Shown here: positions 43,154 through 52,645 of the stretch, piece after piece
Layout: every line of letters begins with the position of its first letter
Numbering within the stretch: position 1 is the stretch's first letter
From: Bacteroides clarus YIT 12056
GTDB lineage: Bacteria > Bacteroidota > Bacteroidia > Bacteroidales > Bacteroidaceae
Length of the DNA: 64,000 bases
Assembly (NCBI RefSeq): GCF_900129655.1
Contig: NZ_FQWK01000003.1
Span: forward strand, 1-64,000
Direction of reading: 5' to 3'
Made by a program: the position numbers and the translations under genes
Notes under the pieces: generated by a model
Database searches by the model: none
Told to the model about the DNA's origin: nothing
What the model saw: only the letters and a program-made list of their open reading frames with translations

Positions 43154-44251
43154 ATGAAAAAACTAACTTACCTGCTCGCTGCCGCTGCCGTATTCGCAGC
43201 CTGTAACAGCGGGAACCAAGGTTACACCGTAACCGGAACGATAGAGGGTGCAACCGACGGCGATACCGTCTTTCTGCAAACCGTGGAAGGCCGCCAACTC
43301 GTAAAACTCGATTCCGCAGTCATCACCAACGGAACCTTCACCTTCAAAGGAACGCAGGACACTGCCGCCAACCGCTACCTTACTTATAGCCCCGCCGGAG
43401 CAGAGGGTATGATTATGGACTTCTTCCTCGAAAACGGAAAAATCAATATCAAACTCAACGGAAAGAGCAGCTCCGCCACCGGTACCGCCAACAACGACAT
43501 CTACCAGGCCATCAGAACCCAGCTCAACGAACTGGACAGCCAGATGGAAAACATCTACACTTCCATGACCGACACCGCCCTGACCGACCAGCAGCGCGAA
43601 GCCAAAGGCAAGGAAATGAGTGCGCTGGAAAGCAAAATGATGGAAGTGGCCAAAGCCGGCATCAGCCAAAACATTACCAATGCCGTGGGCGTGCATCTGC
43701 TGAAAAGCAATTACTACTACTTGGATGTGAAAGAACTCGACCCGCTGATGCCGCAGATTCCCGCCACATACAGCAACGACGCCACCATCATCCGCATCAA
43801 GGAGAATGTAGAAAAGATGAAAGCCACTGCCGTAGGCCAGAAGTTTACGGACTTTGAAATGCAGACTCCCGAAGGAAAGACCGTGAAACTGTCCGACTAC
43901 GTAGGAAAGGGCAAGACCGTGCTCGTCGACTTCTGGGCAAGCTGGTGCGGACCCTGCCGTCGCGAAATGCCTAACCTGGTAGAGGCATACGCCAAGTACA
44001 AGAACAAGAATTTCGAGATTGTAGGCGTTTCTTTAGACCAGAACGGCGATTCTTGGAAAGAAGCTATCGACAAACTGAATATCACCTGGCCGCAAATGTC
44101 CGACTTGAAATATTGGAATAATGAAGGCGCCAAGCTGTATGCCGTAAGCAGCATTCCCCACACGGTACTGATTGACGGTGACGGAATTATCCTTGCACGC
44201 GGTTTGCACGGAGAGGAACTGCAAGAAAAATTGGCTGAAGTGCTTAAATAA
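43154..44251 (+). CDS. TlpA/ResA-like thiol-disulfide lipoprotein with DUF4369 domain
   Basis: 365 residues from 43154 (an ATG at 43142 is also possible). The lipoprotein signal has its cysteine in VFAACNSG. A DUF4369-type beta domain (about 25-105) precedes a helical linker and a thioredoxin-fold domain with VDFWASWCGPCRREMPNL (CxxC near residue 270) and the cis-Pro segment SSIPHTVLID. It is likely a periplasmic or surface disulfide reductase. It is a second thioredoxin-like lipoprotein in the window, unrelated in its N-terminal part to the one at 633. Confidence 0.87.
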   Translation: MKKLTYLLAAAAVFAACNSGNQGYTVTGTIEGATDGDTVFLQTVEGRQLVKLDSAVITNGTFTFKGTQDTAANRYLTYSPAGAEGMIMDFFLENGKINIKLNGKSSSATGTANNDIYQAIRTQLNELDSQMENIYTSMTDTALTDQQREAKGKEMSALESKMMEVAKAGISQNITNAVGVHLLKSNYYYLDVKELDPLMPQIPATYSNDATIIRIKENVEKMKATAVGQKFTDFEMQTPEGKTVKLSDYVGKGKTVLVDFWASWCGPCRREMPNLVEAYAKYKNKNFEIVGVSLDQNGDSWKEAIDKLNITWPQMSDLKYWNNEGAKLYAVSSIPHTVLIDGDGIILARGLHGEELQEKLAEVLK

Positions 44252-44281
44252 ACGAGGAAGCCGAAAGAGTATAAAACAAAG

Positions 44282-44376
44282 GGGTGTGTCAAAACTCCCC
44301 TCGTATCGAAATCACCCCCGCTACGATTATCTGTGGCGAGGGTGATTTCCTATTTATGAGGGTTTCGACACACCCT
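44282..44376. terminator. Nested inverted repeat between convergent genes
   Basis: The outer arms GGGTGTGTCAAAACTCCC (44282) and GAGGGTTTCGACACACCC (to 44375) enclose a second pair, GAAATCACCC / GGGTGATTTC (inner right arm 44340-44349). It can act as a bidirectional terminator. Confidence 0.65.
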
Positions 44377-44395
44377 CTTTATTGTTTTGCAATCC

Positions 44396-44572
44396 CGCAG
44401 GGCAACAGCCGTAAGATGCGGGCTCAATTATGGTAACATGCGGGCTCGGCCACCACGAGACGCGGGCTCGGATGTAACAAAGTACGGGCTCAGCCATAAC
44501 AAGGCCTGCGCTCAAACACAGCAAGACATGCGCCCGGACACAACAGTGCGTGCGCTCAGACAGGGAATATAC
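44396..44572. repeat. 22-bp degenerate tandem repeat overlapping a stop codon
   Basis: About eight units with a 22-base step (GCGGGCTC at 44418, 44440, 44462, ...). The last unit, near 44550-44572, includes the final codons and stop of the MetE-like gene on the minus strand. With the nested palindrome it accounts for the 304-base gap 44252-44555. Confidence 0.8.
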
Positions 44573-45524
44573 GGTCTGCCATATCCTTAGCCAGTCCCAC
44601 GGTTTTCCATTGTTTCTCCTCATCCTCTTCCGAGGGATTAAGAAGATTATCCGCATCGGGCAGGCAGAGCGTCAGATGCTTCACGGGAATATAATTCAGC
44701 ACTTCTTCCATCTTGGCCTGCAACTCATCCAGTTCTTCCTCATCGGGATAATAAGAGAGTACGAAACCAAACACAGCTTCCCGTTCATGCACAAACCACA
44801 ACAGACGGCTGCGATCGCAAATCCCGCAATCATAATCCAGAAAATACGCGTCCGCCCCGCGCAGCCGTATCAACATATCCGTCGCGGCATGAAAAGCCAC
44901 GAACAACCCTTCGGGACGCTCGCGCAGCACCCGGTTATTGAGGCGGGCGGCTTCATCGGTCAGCATGGACTTCACGCCCTCGAACTGTATATAACGGCAA
45001 CCGGCCTCATAAAGCCCTTCCAGCAACTTTTTATAAGCCGCCGCCAAATCATCCAGCAGTATATTCAAGTCCGGATAAACCGACTTCATGCACCCGGCAT
45101 CCGTCTCGCGAAGAATCCTCATCAGTACTTTTCCGGGCGAAGGAATATGCTGTTTGGGCAATACATCGTCCGAAGCATTCGCCGCCAAAAAAGCAAAATC
45201 ATCAAGGATAGGATGATGAAGCAAACCTATTCTGCCCGTCACTTCCAGCTCCTTGCCGGACGGAGCCCCCGCATCGCCCTTCCGGCGGATGCCTTCCCAG
45301 GCTTCCAGAAAATCATAACTCCGAAATCCGCCATCCGTCACAATCCTTACGCCTTCCGACCTCAACCGTTCAATCAAACTACGTATCTCCGCATTTTCCA
45401 CGGCACGCAATGTTTGCTGACTGATTTGCCCGCCTTGATAGCGGCTCCTTGCGTCCCGCAGCGCAGAAGGCACACACAATGCCCCCGCAATATCGACCTT
45501 AAAGGGTGGAAACAACTTTCCCAT
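44556..45524 (-). CDS. MetE/YxjG-like protein under B12 riboswitch, altered zinc site
   Basis: 322 residues, matching the catalytic C-terminal half of cobalamin-independent methionine synthase and the shorter YxjG-type proteins (VTDGGFRS about 62-69; FEGVKSML). Those enzymes use zinc bound by His/Cys, Glu and Cys. Here the corresponding places appear to read FHAATD (His212, no Cys), FLDYD (Asp230) and LPDADN (no Cys after PD; a Cys lies earlier at 287). It may therefore not be an ordinary methionine synthase. A cobalamin riboswitch lies upstream, so expression should fall when B12 is plentiful. Alignment of the ligands was by eye. Confidence 0.7.
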   Translation of the reverse strand: MGKLFPPFKVDIAGALCVPSALRDARSRYQGGQISQQTLRAVENAEIRSLIERLRSEGVRIVTDGGFRSYDFLEAWEGIRRKGDAGAPSGKELEVTGRIGLLHHPILDDFAFLAANASDDVLPKQHIPSPGKVLMRILRETDAGCMKSVYPDLNILLDDLAAAYKKLLEGLYEAGCRYIQFEGVKSMLTDEAARLNNRVLRERPEGLFVAFHAATDMLIRLRGADAYFLDYDCGICDRSRLLWFVHEREAVFGFVLSYYPDEEELDELQAKMEEVLNYIPVKHLTLCLPDADNLLNPSEEDEEKQWKTVGLAKDMADRIFPV

Positions 45525-45589
45525 ATTCGTTCTTTTTATTTGAAAATTAATACCTCAGCGCTTTGCCCTATCCCACGAGTGGCAAAGAA

Positions 45590-45785
45590 AATCAAAGAAT
45601 GGCAGGTCTTCTGACTCGGTTTCCATTTCAAACCGCCTTCCCAACCTTTTCCCGCATACGGGGAAATAATCAGTGGCAGAGGTGTATCTGTCGAAATGTT
45701 TGGTATGAAACCTTACAGCAGCGGGACTGTCCGGGATTTGCACCCGATTCCCTTTTAATTACCGATGATGACAACCATCGGTAAA
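45590..45785 (-). promoter_or_regulatory. Cobalamin (AdoCbl) riboswitch
   Basis: On the minus strand the sequence contains the B12-box-type core, in order: GGGTGCAAATCCCGGACAG, TCCCGCTGCTGTAA, GCCACTG, GGGAAGGC and GAGTCAGAAGACCTGCC, the standard arrangement of cobalamin riboswitches. It lies 65 bases upstream of the MetE-like start, and is preceded by a hairpin (ACCGATG/CATCGGT). Confidence 0.92.
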
Positions 45786-45796
45786 CCGATTCGCTG

Positions 45797-45804
45797 CAAA
45801 TATA
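45797..45804 (-). promoter_or_regulatory. Promoter -7 box of the riboswitch transcript
   Basis: TATATTTG on the minus strand just upstream of the riboswitch; CTTG about 21 bp further is a weak -33 box. Confidence 0.5.
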
Positions 45805-45927
45805 ACCAAAGTATTTGAAAGTCGGCAAGTGAAATCCCTATTTTTCATCGGCCGCTTCAAAACAGATTGACACATCATCTAATATATAATTATCAATAAT
45901 GTGCAACTATAAAAACCACGCAAACTG

Positions 45928-46003
45928 AAAAGTTTTCCATTTTATCACAAACCATATTTGATTATCAACAGATTAACCATTTTTAATCCAACAAAAGTTT
46001 TCC
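45928..46003. promoter_or_regulatory. Two copies of AAAAGTTTTCC upstream of nrdD
   Basis: Copies at 45928-45938 and 45993-46003, 65 bp apart, each near-palindromic (GAAAAGTTTTC in the first). They lie upstream of the nrdD promoter and could be a regulator site; no regulator is identified. Confidence 0.3.
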
Positions 46004-46031
46004 AAAACAGAAAACGTATGAAAAACTATCA

Positions 46032-46039
46032 TACCTTTG
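46032..46039 (+). promoter_or_regulatory. nrdD promoter -7 box
   Basis: TACCTTTG fits TAnnTTTG, 46 bases before the ATG. The -33 box is not clear. Confidence 0.55.
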
Positions 46040-46084
46040 TTTCGCAATTAACTCCTATTGTAAAATCTAAAAAATACAACCAAT

Positions 46085-48295
46085 ATGATACAAACGGTAC
46101 TCAAGCGTGACGGACGCGTCGTCGGCTTCAACGAAGAAAAAATAGTAACCGCCATCCGCAAGGCCATGCTCCATACGGACAAGGGAGAAGACATGCAACT
46201 GATACGCCAAATCACCGACCACATCTCCTTTAAGGGCGATGCCCAAATGACGGTGGAAGCCATTCAGGACCTGGTGGAAATGGAGCTGATGAAGAGCAGC
46301 CGTAAAGATGTCGCACAGAAATACATTGCCTACCGCAACCAGCGCAGTATCGCCCGCAAGGCAAAGACGCGCGATATGTTTCTGGAAATCATCAACATCA
46401 AATCCAACGACATCACCCGCGAGAACGCCAACATGAATGCCGACACTCCGGCAGGCATGATGATGAAGTTCGCCAGCGAGACCACCAAACCGTTTGTAGA
46501 CGACTATCTGCTGAGCGAAGAAGTGCTGGATGCCGTCAGCCACAACTACCTGCACATCCACGACAAGGATTATTACCCTACCAAGAGCCTGACATGCGTG
46601 CAGCACCCGCTGGACCGCATCCTGACATACGGCTTCTCCGCCGGACACGGAGAATCGCGCCCTGCAAAACGCATCGAGACCGCCAGTATCCTGGGTTGCA
46701 TCTCATTGGAAACCGCCCAAAACGAAATGCACGGCGGACAAGCCATTCCCGCATTCGACTTCTATCTCGCCCCCTACGTGCGCAACAGCTACATCGAGGA
46801 AATAAAGAATCTGGAAGAGCTGAACGGCAAGGACTACTCGCACCTCTACCAAAAAGAGCTGACAGACTATCTGCAACAACCGCTGGACGGCCTGACCGAC
46901 GACCGCCGCATTGTCCAGCATGCCGTGAACAAGACCGTAGCCCGCGTGCACCAGTCCATGGAAGCGTTCATCCACAACATGAACACGATACACTCCCGTG
47001 GCGGAAACCAAGTGGTTTTCAGCTCCATCAACTATGGCACGGACACTTCCGCCGAGGGGCGCTGCATCATCCGCGAACTGCTGAAAAGCACGTATCAAGG
47101 CGTAGGAAACGGCGAGACAGCCATCTTCCCCATTCAGATATGGAAAAAGAAACGCGGCGTAAGCTACCTGCCCGAAGACCGCAACTACGACCTCTACCAG
47201 CTTGCCTGCAAAGTCACCGCACGCCGTTTCTTCCCGAACTTCCTGAATCTGGACGCCACCTTCAACCGCAGCGACGACTGGAGAGCCGACGACCCGAAAC
47301 GCTACGAGCACGAAGTCGCCACCATGGGATGCCGTACGCGTGTGTTTGAAAACCGCTTCGGCCCGAAAACATCCATCGGCCGAGGAAACATCTCTTTCTC
47401 CACAATCAACATCGTCCGCCTTGCCATAGAGTGCATGGACATAGCGGACAAGGAGCAGCGCATCGCCCTCTTCTTTGCCAAGCTGGACGCCATGCTCGAC
47501 ATCACCGCCCGCCAGTTGCACGAACGCATGGAGTTCCAAAAGACGGCGTTTGCCAAACAGTTCCCCTTGCTGATGTCCGCCTTGTGGATAGGTTGCGACA
47601 AGCTCAAGCCGAACGAAGACATCTCTTCCGTAATCAACCAAGGTACGCTGGGCATCGGTTTCATCGGTCTTGCGGAATGTCTGGTCGCGCTTTTGGGCAA
47701 GCACCACGGAGAATCGGAAGAAGCCCAGGAATTAGGTCTGAAAATCGTGACGTACATGCGCGACCGCGCCAATCAGTTCTCCGACCAATATCAGCATAAT
47801 TACAGCGTGCTGGCCACGCCCGCCGAAGGTCTTTCAGGCAAGTTCACCCGTGTAGACCGCAAGAAGTTCGGCTGTCTGCCGGGCATCACAGACCGCGACT
47901 ACTACACCAACTCCAACCACGTGCCCGTGTACTACAAGTGCAGCGCCCGCCATAAAGCGGAAGTAGAAGCCCCCTACCACGACCTGACCCGCGGCGGACA
48001 CATCTTCTACGTGGAGATTGACGGCGACGCCACCCACAACCCCGAAGTCATCATGCGTGTAGTAGATATGATGGACCGGTACAACATCGGTTACGGCTCG
48101 GTGAACCACAACCGCAACCGCTGCCTGGAATGCGGATACGAAAACTCCACCCCCGACCTGGAAGTTTGTCCGAAATGCGGCAGCACCCACATCGACAAAC
48201 TGCAACGCATCACCGGCTACCTGGTAGGAACCACCGACCGTTGGAACCAAGCCAAACTCGCCGAACTGAACGACAGGGTAGTACATGGGAATTAA
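46085..48295 (+). CDS. nrdD: Anaerobic ribonucleoside-triphosphate reductase
   Basis: 736 residues, class III ribonucleotide reductase making dNTPs without oxygen. An N-terminal ATP-cone (about 3-95; VLKRDGRVVGFNEEKI) gives allosteric control. The barrel follows, then a C-terminal four-cysteine zinc site (CLECGYENS and CPKCGS) and the glycyl-radical loop ITGYLVGTTDRW, with the radical at about Gly711. NrdG, encoded next, installs the radical. The gene's last codons start a seven-base repeat. Confidence 0.97.
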   Translation: MIQTVLKRDGRVVGFNEEKIVTAIRKAMLHTDKGEDMQLIRQITDHISFKGDAQMTVEAIQDLVEMELMKSSRKDVAQKYIAYRNQRSIARKAKTRDMFLEIINIKSNDITRENANMNADTPAGMMMKFASETTKPFVDDYLLSEEVLDAVSHNYLHIHDKDYYPTKSLTCVQHPLDRILTYGFSAGHGESRPAKRIETASILGCISLETAQNEMHGGQAIPAFDFYLAPYVRNSYIEEIKNLEELNGKDYSHLYQKELTDYLQQPLDGLTDDRRIVQHAVNKTVARVHQSMEAFIHNMNTIHSRGGNQVVFSSINYGTDTSAEGRCIIRELLKSTYQGVGNGETAIFPIQIWKKKRGVSYLPEDRNYDLYQLACKVTARRFFPNFLNLDATFNRSDDWRADDPKRYEHEVATMGCRTRVFENRFGPKTSIGRGNISFSTINIVRLAIECMDIADKEQRIALFFAKLDAMLDITARQLHERMEFQKTAFAKQFPLLMSALWIGCDKLKPNEDISSVINQGTLGIGFIGLAECLVALLGKHHGESEEAQELGLKIVTYMRDRANQFSDQYQHNYSVLATPAEGLSGKFTRVDRKKFGCLPGITDRDYYTNSNHVPVYYKCSARHKAEVEAPYHDLTRGGHIFYVEIDGDATHNPEVIMRVVDMMDRYNIGYGSVNHNRNRCLECGYENSTPDLEVCPKCGSTHIDKLQRITGYLVGTTDRWNQAKLAELNDRVVHGN

Positions 48296-48420
48296 GAATT
48301 AAGAGTTAAGAATTAAGAGTTAAGAATTAAGAGTTGGTTAAGAGCTTTCATGCTGAATTCATCATTCTTAATTCTTAATTCTCAATTCTCAATTTCCCTA
48401 ATTCTTAATTCTTCATTAAA
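48289..48420. repeat. Seven-base repeats from the nrdD stop, partly inverted
   Basis: GAATTAA/GAGTTAA units (about seven copies) begin in the nrdD stop region. After a short spacer the reverse complement TTAATTC/TCAATTC follows in about seven units, so the gap can form a long imperfect hairpin. TAA appears in successive frames. Confidence 0.75.
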
Positions 48421-48423
48421 AAA

Positions 48424-48924
48424 GTGCTTTCCATTCTTGAGATATTAGAAGATACCACGGTGGACGGTCCCGGTTTCCGTACCGCCATTTACGCGGCCGG
48501 ATGCCCCAACGGGTGTCCGGGCTGCCACAATCCGGAGTCGTGGGACATTAACCGCGGACGCTGGATGAGCACCGATGAAATTCTGCAAAAGGTGCTTGCC
48601 GATACATTCGCAGACGTGACGTTCAGCGGGGGCGACCCGATGTTCCAGCCGGAAGGCTTCACCGAACTGGCGCACGCCATCAAGCAGCGAAGCCGGAAAA
48701 ACATCTGGTGCTACACCGGATACACCTTCGAGTCGCTGCTGCGCAATCCCCGTCAGGCAAAGCTGTTGGAGTACATCGACGTGCTGGTGGACGGTAAATT
48801 CCGGCAGGAGCTGCGCGACGAAGACCTCTACTTCCGTGGCAGCAGGAACCAACGGCTGATTGACGTGCAGGCATCACTGAAAGCAAACAAAACCGTAAGT
48901 TACCGGTACAATCCGGGCATTTAA
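48424..48924 (+). CDS. nrdG: Anaerobic ribonucleotide reductase activating protein
   Basis: 166 residues with a GTG start (no usable ATG upstream). A radical SAM enzyme that generates the glycyl radical on NrdD. The iron-sulfur cysteines are in GCPNGCPGCHNPES (27, 31, 34), and TFSGGDPMFQPEG is the SAM-binding GGE-type motif. It forms an operon with nrdD across the repeat-filled gap. Confidence 0.94.
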   Translation: MLSILEILEDTTVDGPGFRTAIYAAGCPNGCPGCHNPESWDINRGRWMSTDEILQKVLADTFADVTFSGGDPMFQPEGFTELAHAIKQRSRKNIWCYTGYTFESLLRNPRQAKLLEYIDVLVDGKFRQELRDEDLYFRGSRNQRLIDVQASLKANKTVSYRYNPGI

Positions 48925-48937
48925 CGAATATTTTTCC

Positions 48938-48945
48938 TACATTTG
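48938..48945 (+). promoter_or_regulatory. Biotin operon promoter -7 box
   Basis: TACATTTG fits TAnnTTTG. Transcription would start near 48952, which places the in-frame GTG at 48983 inside the mRNA. The -33 box is not clear. Confidence 0.5.
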
Positions 48946-48982
48946 CAGCACATAAGATAATCCGCAACGAGATACTGAAACC

Positions 48983-49162
48983 GTGAAACGAAAACAATCC
49001 CCCGGACATACGATACGCTTCCGCCGCTGGAGCCGGAAGGCCTATGCCGCATTCGCCAGCATAGGCAGATGCGTCACGATCGGCTGTCTACGCAAGAATG
49101 TGGCCGACAGCTCGCTGCGCAAGCAGGATGCGGTTCAGACTCTCCCCTATTTTATTCATACC
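48983..49162 (+). CDS. In-frame upstream coding segment of bioB-bioA (60 codons)
   Basis: A GTG-started frame runs without a stop into the BioB start at 49163. The peptide is basic and aromatic-rich ([20 protein letters not shown], then [16 protein letters not shown]) and is not like the N-terminus of BioB. Its codon use is protein-like and it lies wholly within the predicted transcript. It may be an N-terminal extension, or a remnant of a small separate protein now fused. I do not assign a function. Confidence 0.45.
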
Positions 49163-51397
49163 ATGACTATTGACGAACTGAAAGCCCGGGTACTGGCAGG
49201 CATAGACATATCGCCCGACCAAGCCGCCTGGCTGGCGAACACCGCCGACCGTGAAGCGCTTTATGCCGCTGCACATGAGATTACCGTACAGTGCGCACAG
49301 CACGAGTTTGATATGTGCTCCATCATCAACGCCAAGTCGGGACGCTGCCCCGAAAACTGCAAATGGTGCGCACAATCCGCCCACTACCACACCAAGGCCG
49401 ACATCTACGACCTGCTCCCCGCAGAAGAATGCCTCAGACAGGCGCAATACAATGAACGGCAGGACGTCAACCGTTTCTCCCTCGTCACCAGCGGCCGAAA
49501 ACCTTCTTCCCGACAAATGGAACAGCTTTGCGATACGGCACGCCATATGCGCCGCCACTCGTCCATACAGCTATGCGCCTCTCTGGGCTTGCTGAACGAA
49601 AAGGAACTGCGAGCCCTGCACGATGCCGGCATCACACGCTATCACTGCAATCTGGAAACAGCCCCCTCTTTCTTCCCCACCCTGTGCAGCACGCACACGC
49701 AAGAAGACAAGCTGCGCACCCTGCAAGCCGCCCGCAACGCGGGTATGGATATTTGCAGCGGCGGCATCATCGGTATGGGCGAGACGATGGAACAGCGTAT
49801 CGAGTTCGCCTTTACCTTGAAAGAGCTGGGAGTGCAGTCCATCCCCATCAACCTGCTCAGCCCCATTCCGGGCACTCCGCTGGAAAACCGGCAGGCGCTG
49901 ACGGAAGAAGAGGTATTGGTAACAATCGCCCTGTTCCGCTTCATCAATCCCACGGCCTACCTGCGCTTTGCGGGCGGACGTTCGCAACTGAGCAAGGATG
50001 CGGTGAAGAAGTCCTTATATATAGGTATCAACTCGGCCATCGTGGGCGACTTGCTGACCACGCTCGGCTCTAAGATTTCCGACGACAAGAAGCTGATAGA
50101 AGAAGCCGGATATGAGTTCTGCGGTTCACAATTCGACCGCGAGCATCTGTGGCATCCATACACTTCGACCACCGATCCGCTGCCTGTATATAAGGTGAAG
50201 CGGGCGGACGGAGCAACGATTACGCTGGAAAGCGGACAGACGCTGATAGAGGGAATGTCCTCTTGGTGGTGCGCCGTACACGGTTACAACCATCCGGCGC
50301 TGAACAGGGCGGCCACGGAACAGCTCGGCAAGATGTCGCACGTCATGTTCGGCGGACTGACGCACGACCCCGCCATCGAACTCGGAAAACTGCTCCTGCC
50401 GCTGGTTCCGCCTTCCATGCAGAAGATATTCTATGCGGACTCCGGCTCGGTGGCCGTGGAAGTGGCCTTGAAAATGGCTGTGCAGTACTGGTACGCCAAG
50501 AACCGGGGCAAGAAGAATAACTTTGTCACCATCCGCAGCGGCTATCACGGAGATACGTGGAACGCCATGTCGGTGTGCGACCCGGTGACGGGGATGCACT
50601 CGCTCTTCGGTTCGGCGCTCCCCGTACGGTACTTTGTTCCGCAACCCCGCTCACGCTTCGGCGGCGAATGGAATCCGGATGATATTCTCCCGCTGAAAGA
50701 AATCATGGAGCGACACGCCGATGAGCTGGCGGCCTTGATACTGGAACCCGTGGTGCAGGGCGCAGGCGGAATGTGGTTTTATCATCCGCAGTATCTGCGC
50801 GAAGCGGCGAAGCTATGCCGTGAGCACGGTCTGCTCCTCATCTTCGATGAAATAGCGACGGGCTTCGGACGTACCGGAAAGCTATTTGCCTGGGAGCATG
50901 CCGGAACAGAGCCGGACATCATGTGCATAGGCAAGGCTCTGACCGGCGGCTACATGACGCTTTCCGCCGTATTGGCCGCCAACGAGGTGGCGGACACCAT
51001 CTCCAACCATGCCCCAGGCGCGTTTATGCATGGCCCCACGTTCATGGGAAATCCTCTGGCATGCGCCGTGGCCTGCGCATCGGTACGATTGCTCACGTCT
51101 CCCGAATATGATTGGCAGGAGAAAGTTACCCGCATCGAAGCACAGCTAAGGCAGGAGCTGGAACCTGCACGGCAACTGCCGCAAGTGGCCGATGTACGCG
51201 TACTCGGAGCCATCGGCGTCATAGAAACCAAGCAGCCGGTGGATATGGCATGGATGCAGCGACGCTTCGTTGAAGAAGGCATCTGGGTACGCCCGTTCGG
51301 CAGGCTGGTATATCTGATGCCGCCTTTCATCATCGAACCGGAACAGCTCGGCGTATTGACGAAAGGATTGATTAAGATTGTGGAAGAAATGAAATAA
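49163..51397 (+). CDS. bioAB: Fused biotin synthase and DAPA aminotransferase (BioB-BioA)
   Basis: 744 residues from 49163. The N-terminal ~325 residues are biotin synthase: radical SAM cysteines in [13 protein letters not shown] (62, 66, 69), [20 protein letters not shown] and [16 protein letters not shown]. The C-terminal ~420 residues are 7,8-diaminopelargonate aminotransferase: [44 protein letters not shown] and the PLP lysine in [11 protein letters not shown]. One chain thus carries the last step and the step two before it. The BioAB fusion is known in Bacteroides. Confidence 0.95.
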   Translation: MTIDELKARVLAGIDISPDQAAWLANTADREALYAAAHEITVQCAQHEFDMCSIINAKSGRCPENCKWCAQSAHYHTKADIYDLLPAEECLRQAQYNERQDVNRFSLVTSGRKPSSRQMEQLCDTARHMRRHSSIQLCASLGLLNEKELRALHDAGITRYHCNLETAPSFFPTLCSTHTQEDKLRTLQAARNAGMDICSGGIIGMGETMEQRIEFAFTLKELGVQSIPINLLSPIPGTPLENRQALTEEEVLVTIALFRFINPTAYLRFAGGRSQLSKDAVKKSLYIGINSAIVGDLLTTLGSKISDDKKLIEEAGYEFCGSQFDREHLWHPYTSTTDPLPVYKVKRADGATITLESGQTLIEGMSSWWCAVHGYNHPALNRAATEQLGKMSHVMFGGLTHDPAIELGKLLLPLVPPSMQKIFYADSGSVAVEVALKMAVQYWYAKNRGKKNNFVTIRSGYHGDTWNAMSVCDPVTGMHSLFGSALPVRYFVPQPRSRFGGEWNPDDILPLKEIMERHADELAALILEPVVQGAGGMWFYHPQYLREAAKLCREHGLLLIFDEIATGFGRTGKLFAWEHAGTEPDIMCIGKALTGGYMTLSAVLAANEVADTISNHAPGAFMHGPTFMGNPLACAVACASVRLLTSPEYDWQEKVTRIEAQLRQELEPARQLPQVADVRVLGAIGVIETKQPVDMAWMQRRFVEEGIWVRPFGRLVYLMPPFIIEPEQLGVLTKGLIKIVEEMK

Positions 51398-51411
51398 GAA
51401 AGCGTTGAACA

Positions 51412-52581
51412 ATGGATACAATACATGAAATGCAGCAAGAGCTGCAACACCTTGAAGAACACAGCAACCTGCGCCGTTTGCCCAAGATGGTGCACGACGG
51501 AAGGCATGTCATCGTGAACGGCGCGCGTATGCTGAACCTCTCGTCCAACGACTATCTGGGGCTGGCATCCGACCGGAGCTTGCGCGAGGAGTTCCTGCGC
51601 ACGCTTACTCCCGACACGTTCCTGCCCGCCTCTTCTTCTTCCCGGCTGCTGACGGGCAACTTCACCGTTTACGAAGAACTGGAAGCGGAGCTGGCGCACC
51701 TTTTCGGTACGGAAGCCGCATTGATTTTCAACAGCGGGTATCATGCCAATACGGGTATCCTGCCTGCCGTAAGCGATGCGCGGACGCTGATACTTGCCGA
51801 CAAGCTCGTCCACGCCAGTCTGATTGACGGCATCCGTCTTTCGGCGGCCAAGTGCGTCCGTTACCGCCACAACGATTTGGCGCAATTGGAACGGCTGTTG
51901 AAAGAGCATCATTCCGCCTATCGCCGAATCATCATCGTCACCGAAAGCATCTTCAGCATGGATGGCGACCGGGCGGATTTGCAAGCCCTGGCAGGATTAA
52001 AACGCCGATATGACAACGTACTGCTTTATGTGGACGAAGCCCACGCCTTCGGCGTACGCGGCAAGCGGGGGCTTGGTTGCGCCGAGGAATCCGGTTGTAT
52101 CCGCGACATCGACTTTCTCGTCGGTACATTCGGCAAGGCGGCTGCGTCCGTAGGCGCTTACATCGTATGCAGAAAGACGGTACGGGAGTATCTCGTAAAC
52201 CGCATGCGCACACTTATTTTCACCACCGGGTTGCCACCCGTAAACATAGCATGGACACTGTTTGTAGTACGCCGACTGGCAGATATGCAGGAACGGCGTG
52301 AACATCTGGCGCATATCGGCCGAACGCTTCGCGAAGCCCTGCAAGCCCGAGGATATACATGTCCCGGCGCCAGCCATATCGTTCCGATGATTGTCGGACA
52401 GAGCGCGGATACCGTCCTGCAGGCAGAGGCTTTGCAACGGCACGGCTTTTACGCCCTGCCCGTCCGTCCGCCGACAGTGCCGGAAGGAACATCACGCATC
52501 CGTTTTTCGCTGACAGCGGAAATCAGAAGCGAGGAGATAGAAGAGTTAACGAATTACCTGACCGTTCATACTCAAACTTAG
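51412..52581 (+). CDS. bioF: 8-amino-7-oxononanoate synthase
   Basis: 389 residues. A PLP enzyme of the alpha-oxoamine synthase family that joins pimeloyl-ACP/CoA and alanine. LNLSSNDYLGLAS (about 42-54), SSSSRLLTGNFTVYEELE, VDEAHAFGVRG and the PLP lysine in GTFGKAAASVGAY are all present. Fourteen bases after the bioB-bioA stop. Confidence 0.95.
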   Translation: MDTIHEMQQELQHLEEHSNLRRLPKMVHDGRHVIVNGARMLNLSSNDYLGLASDRSLREEFLRTLTPDTFLPASSSSRLLTGNFTVYEELEAELAHLFGTEAALIFNSGYHANTGILPAVSDARTLILADKLVHASLIDGIRLSAAKCVRYRHNDLAQLERLLKEHHSAYRRIIIVTESIFSMDGDRADLQALAGLKRRYDNVLLYVDEAHAFGVRGKRGLGCAEESGCIRDIDFLVGTFGKAAASVGAYIVCRKTVREYLVNRMRTLIFTTGLPPVNIAWTLFVVRRLADMQERREHLAHIGRTLREALQARGYTCPGASHIVPMIVGQSADTVLQAEALQRHGFYALPVRPPTVPEGTSRIRFSLTAEIRSEEIEELTNYLTVHTQT

Positions 52582-52645
52582 CAATACCTATGACAAACGG
52601 CATTAAAACATCAACCGATATTTATCATTTAATAAAGAAAAAACA

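Noticed and set aside
45961-45970. TTATCAACA as a DnaA box before nrdD
   Set aside because: One mismatch to TTATCCACA in an AT-rich region is expected by chance, and there is no cluster.
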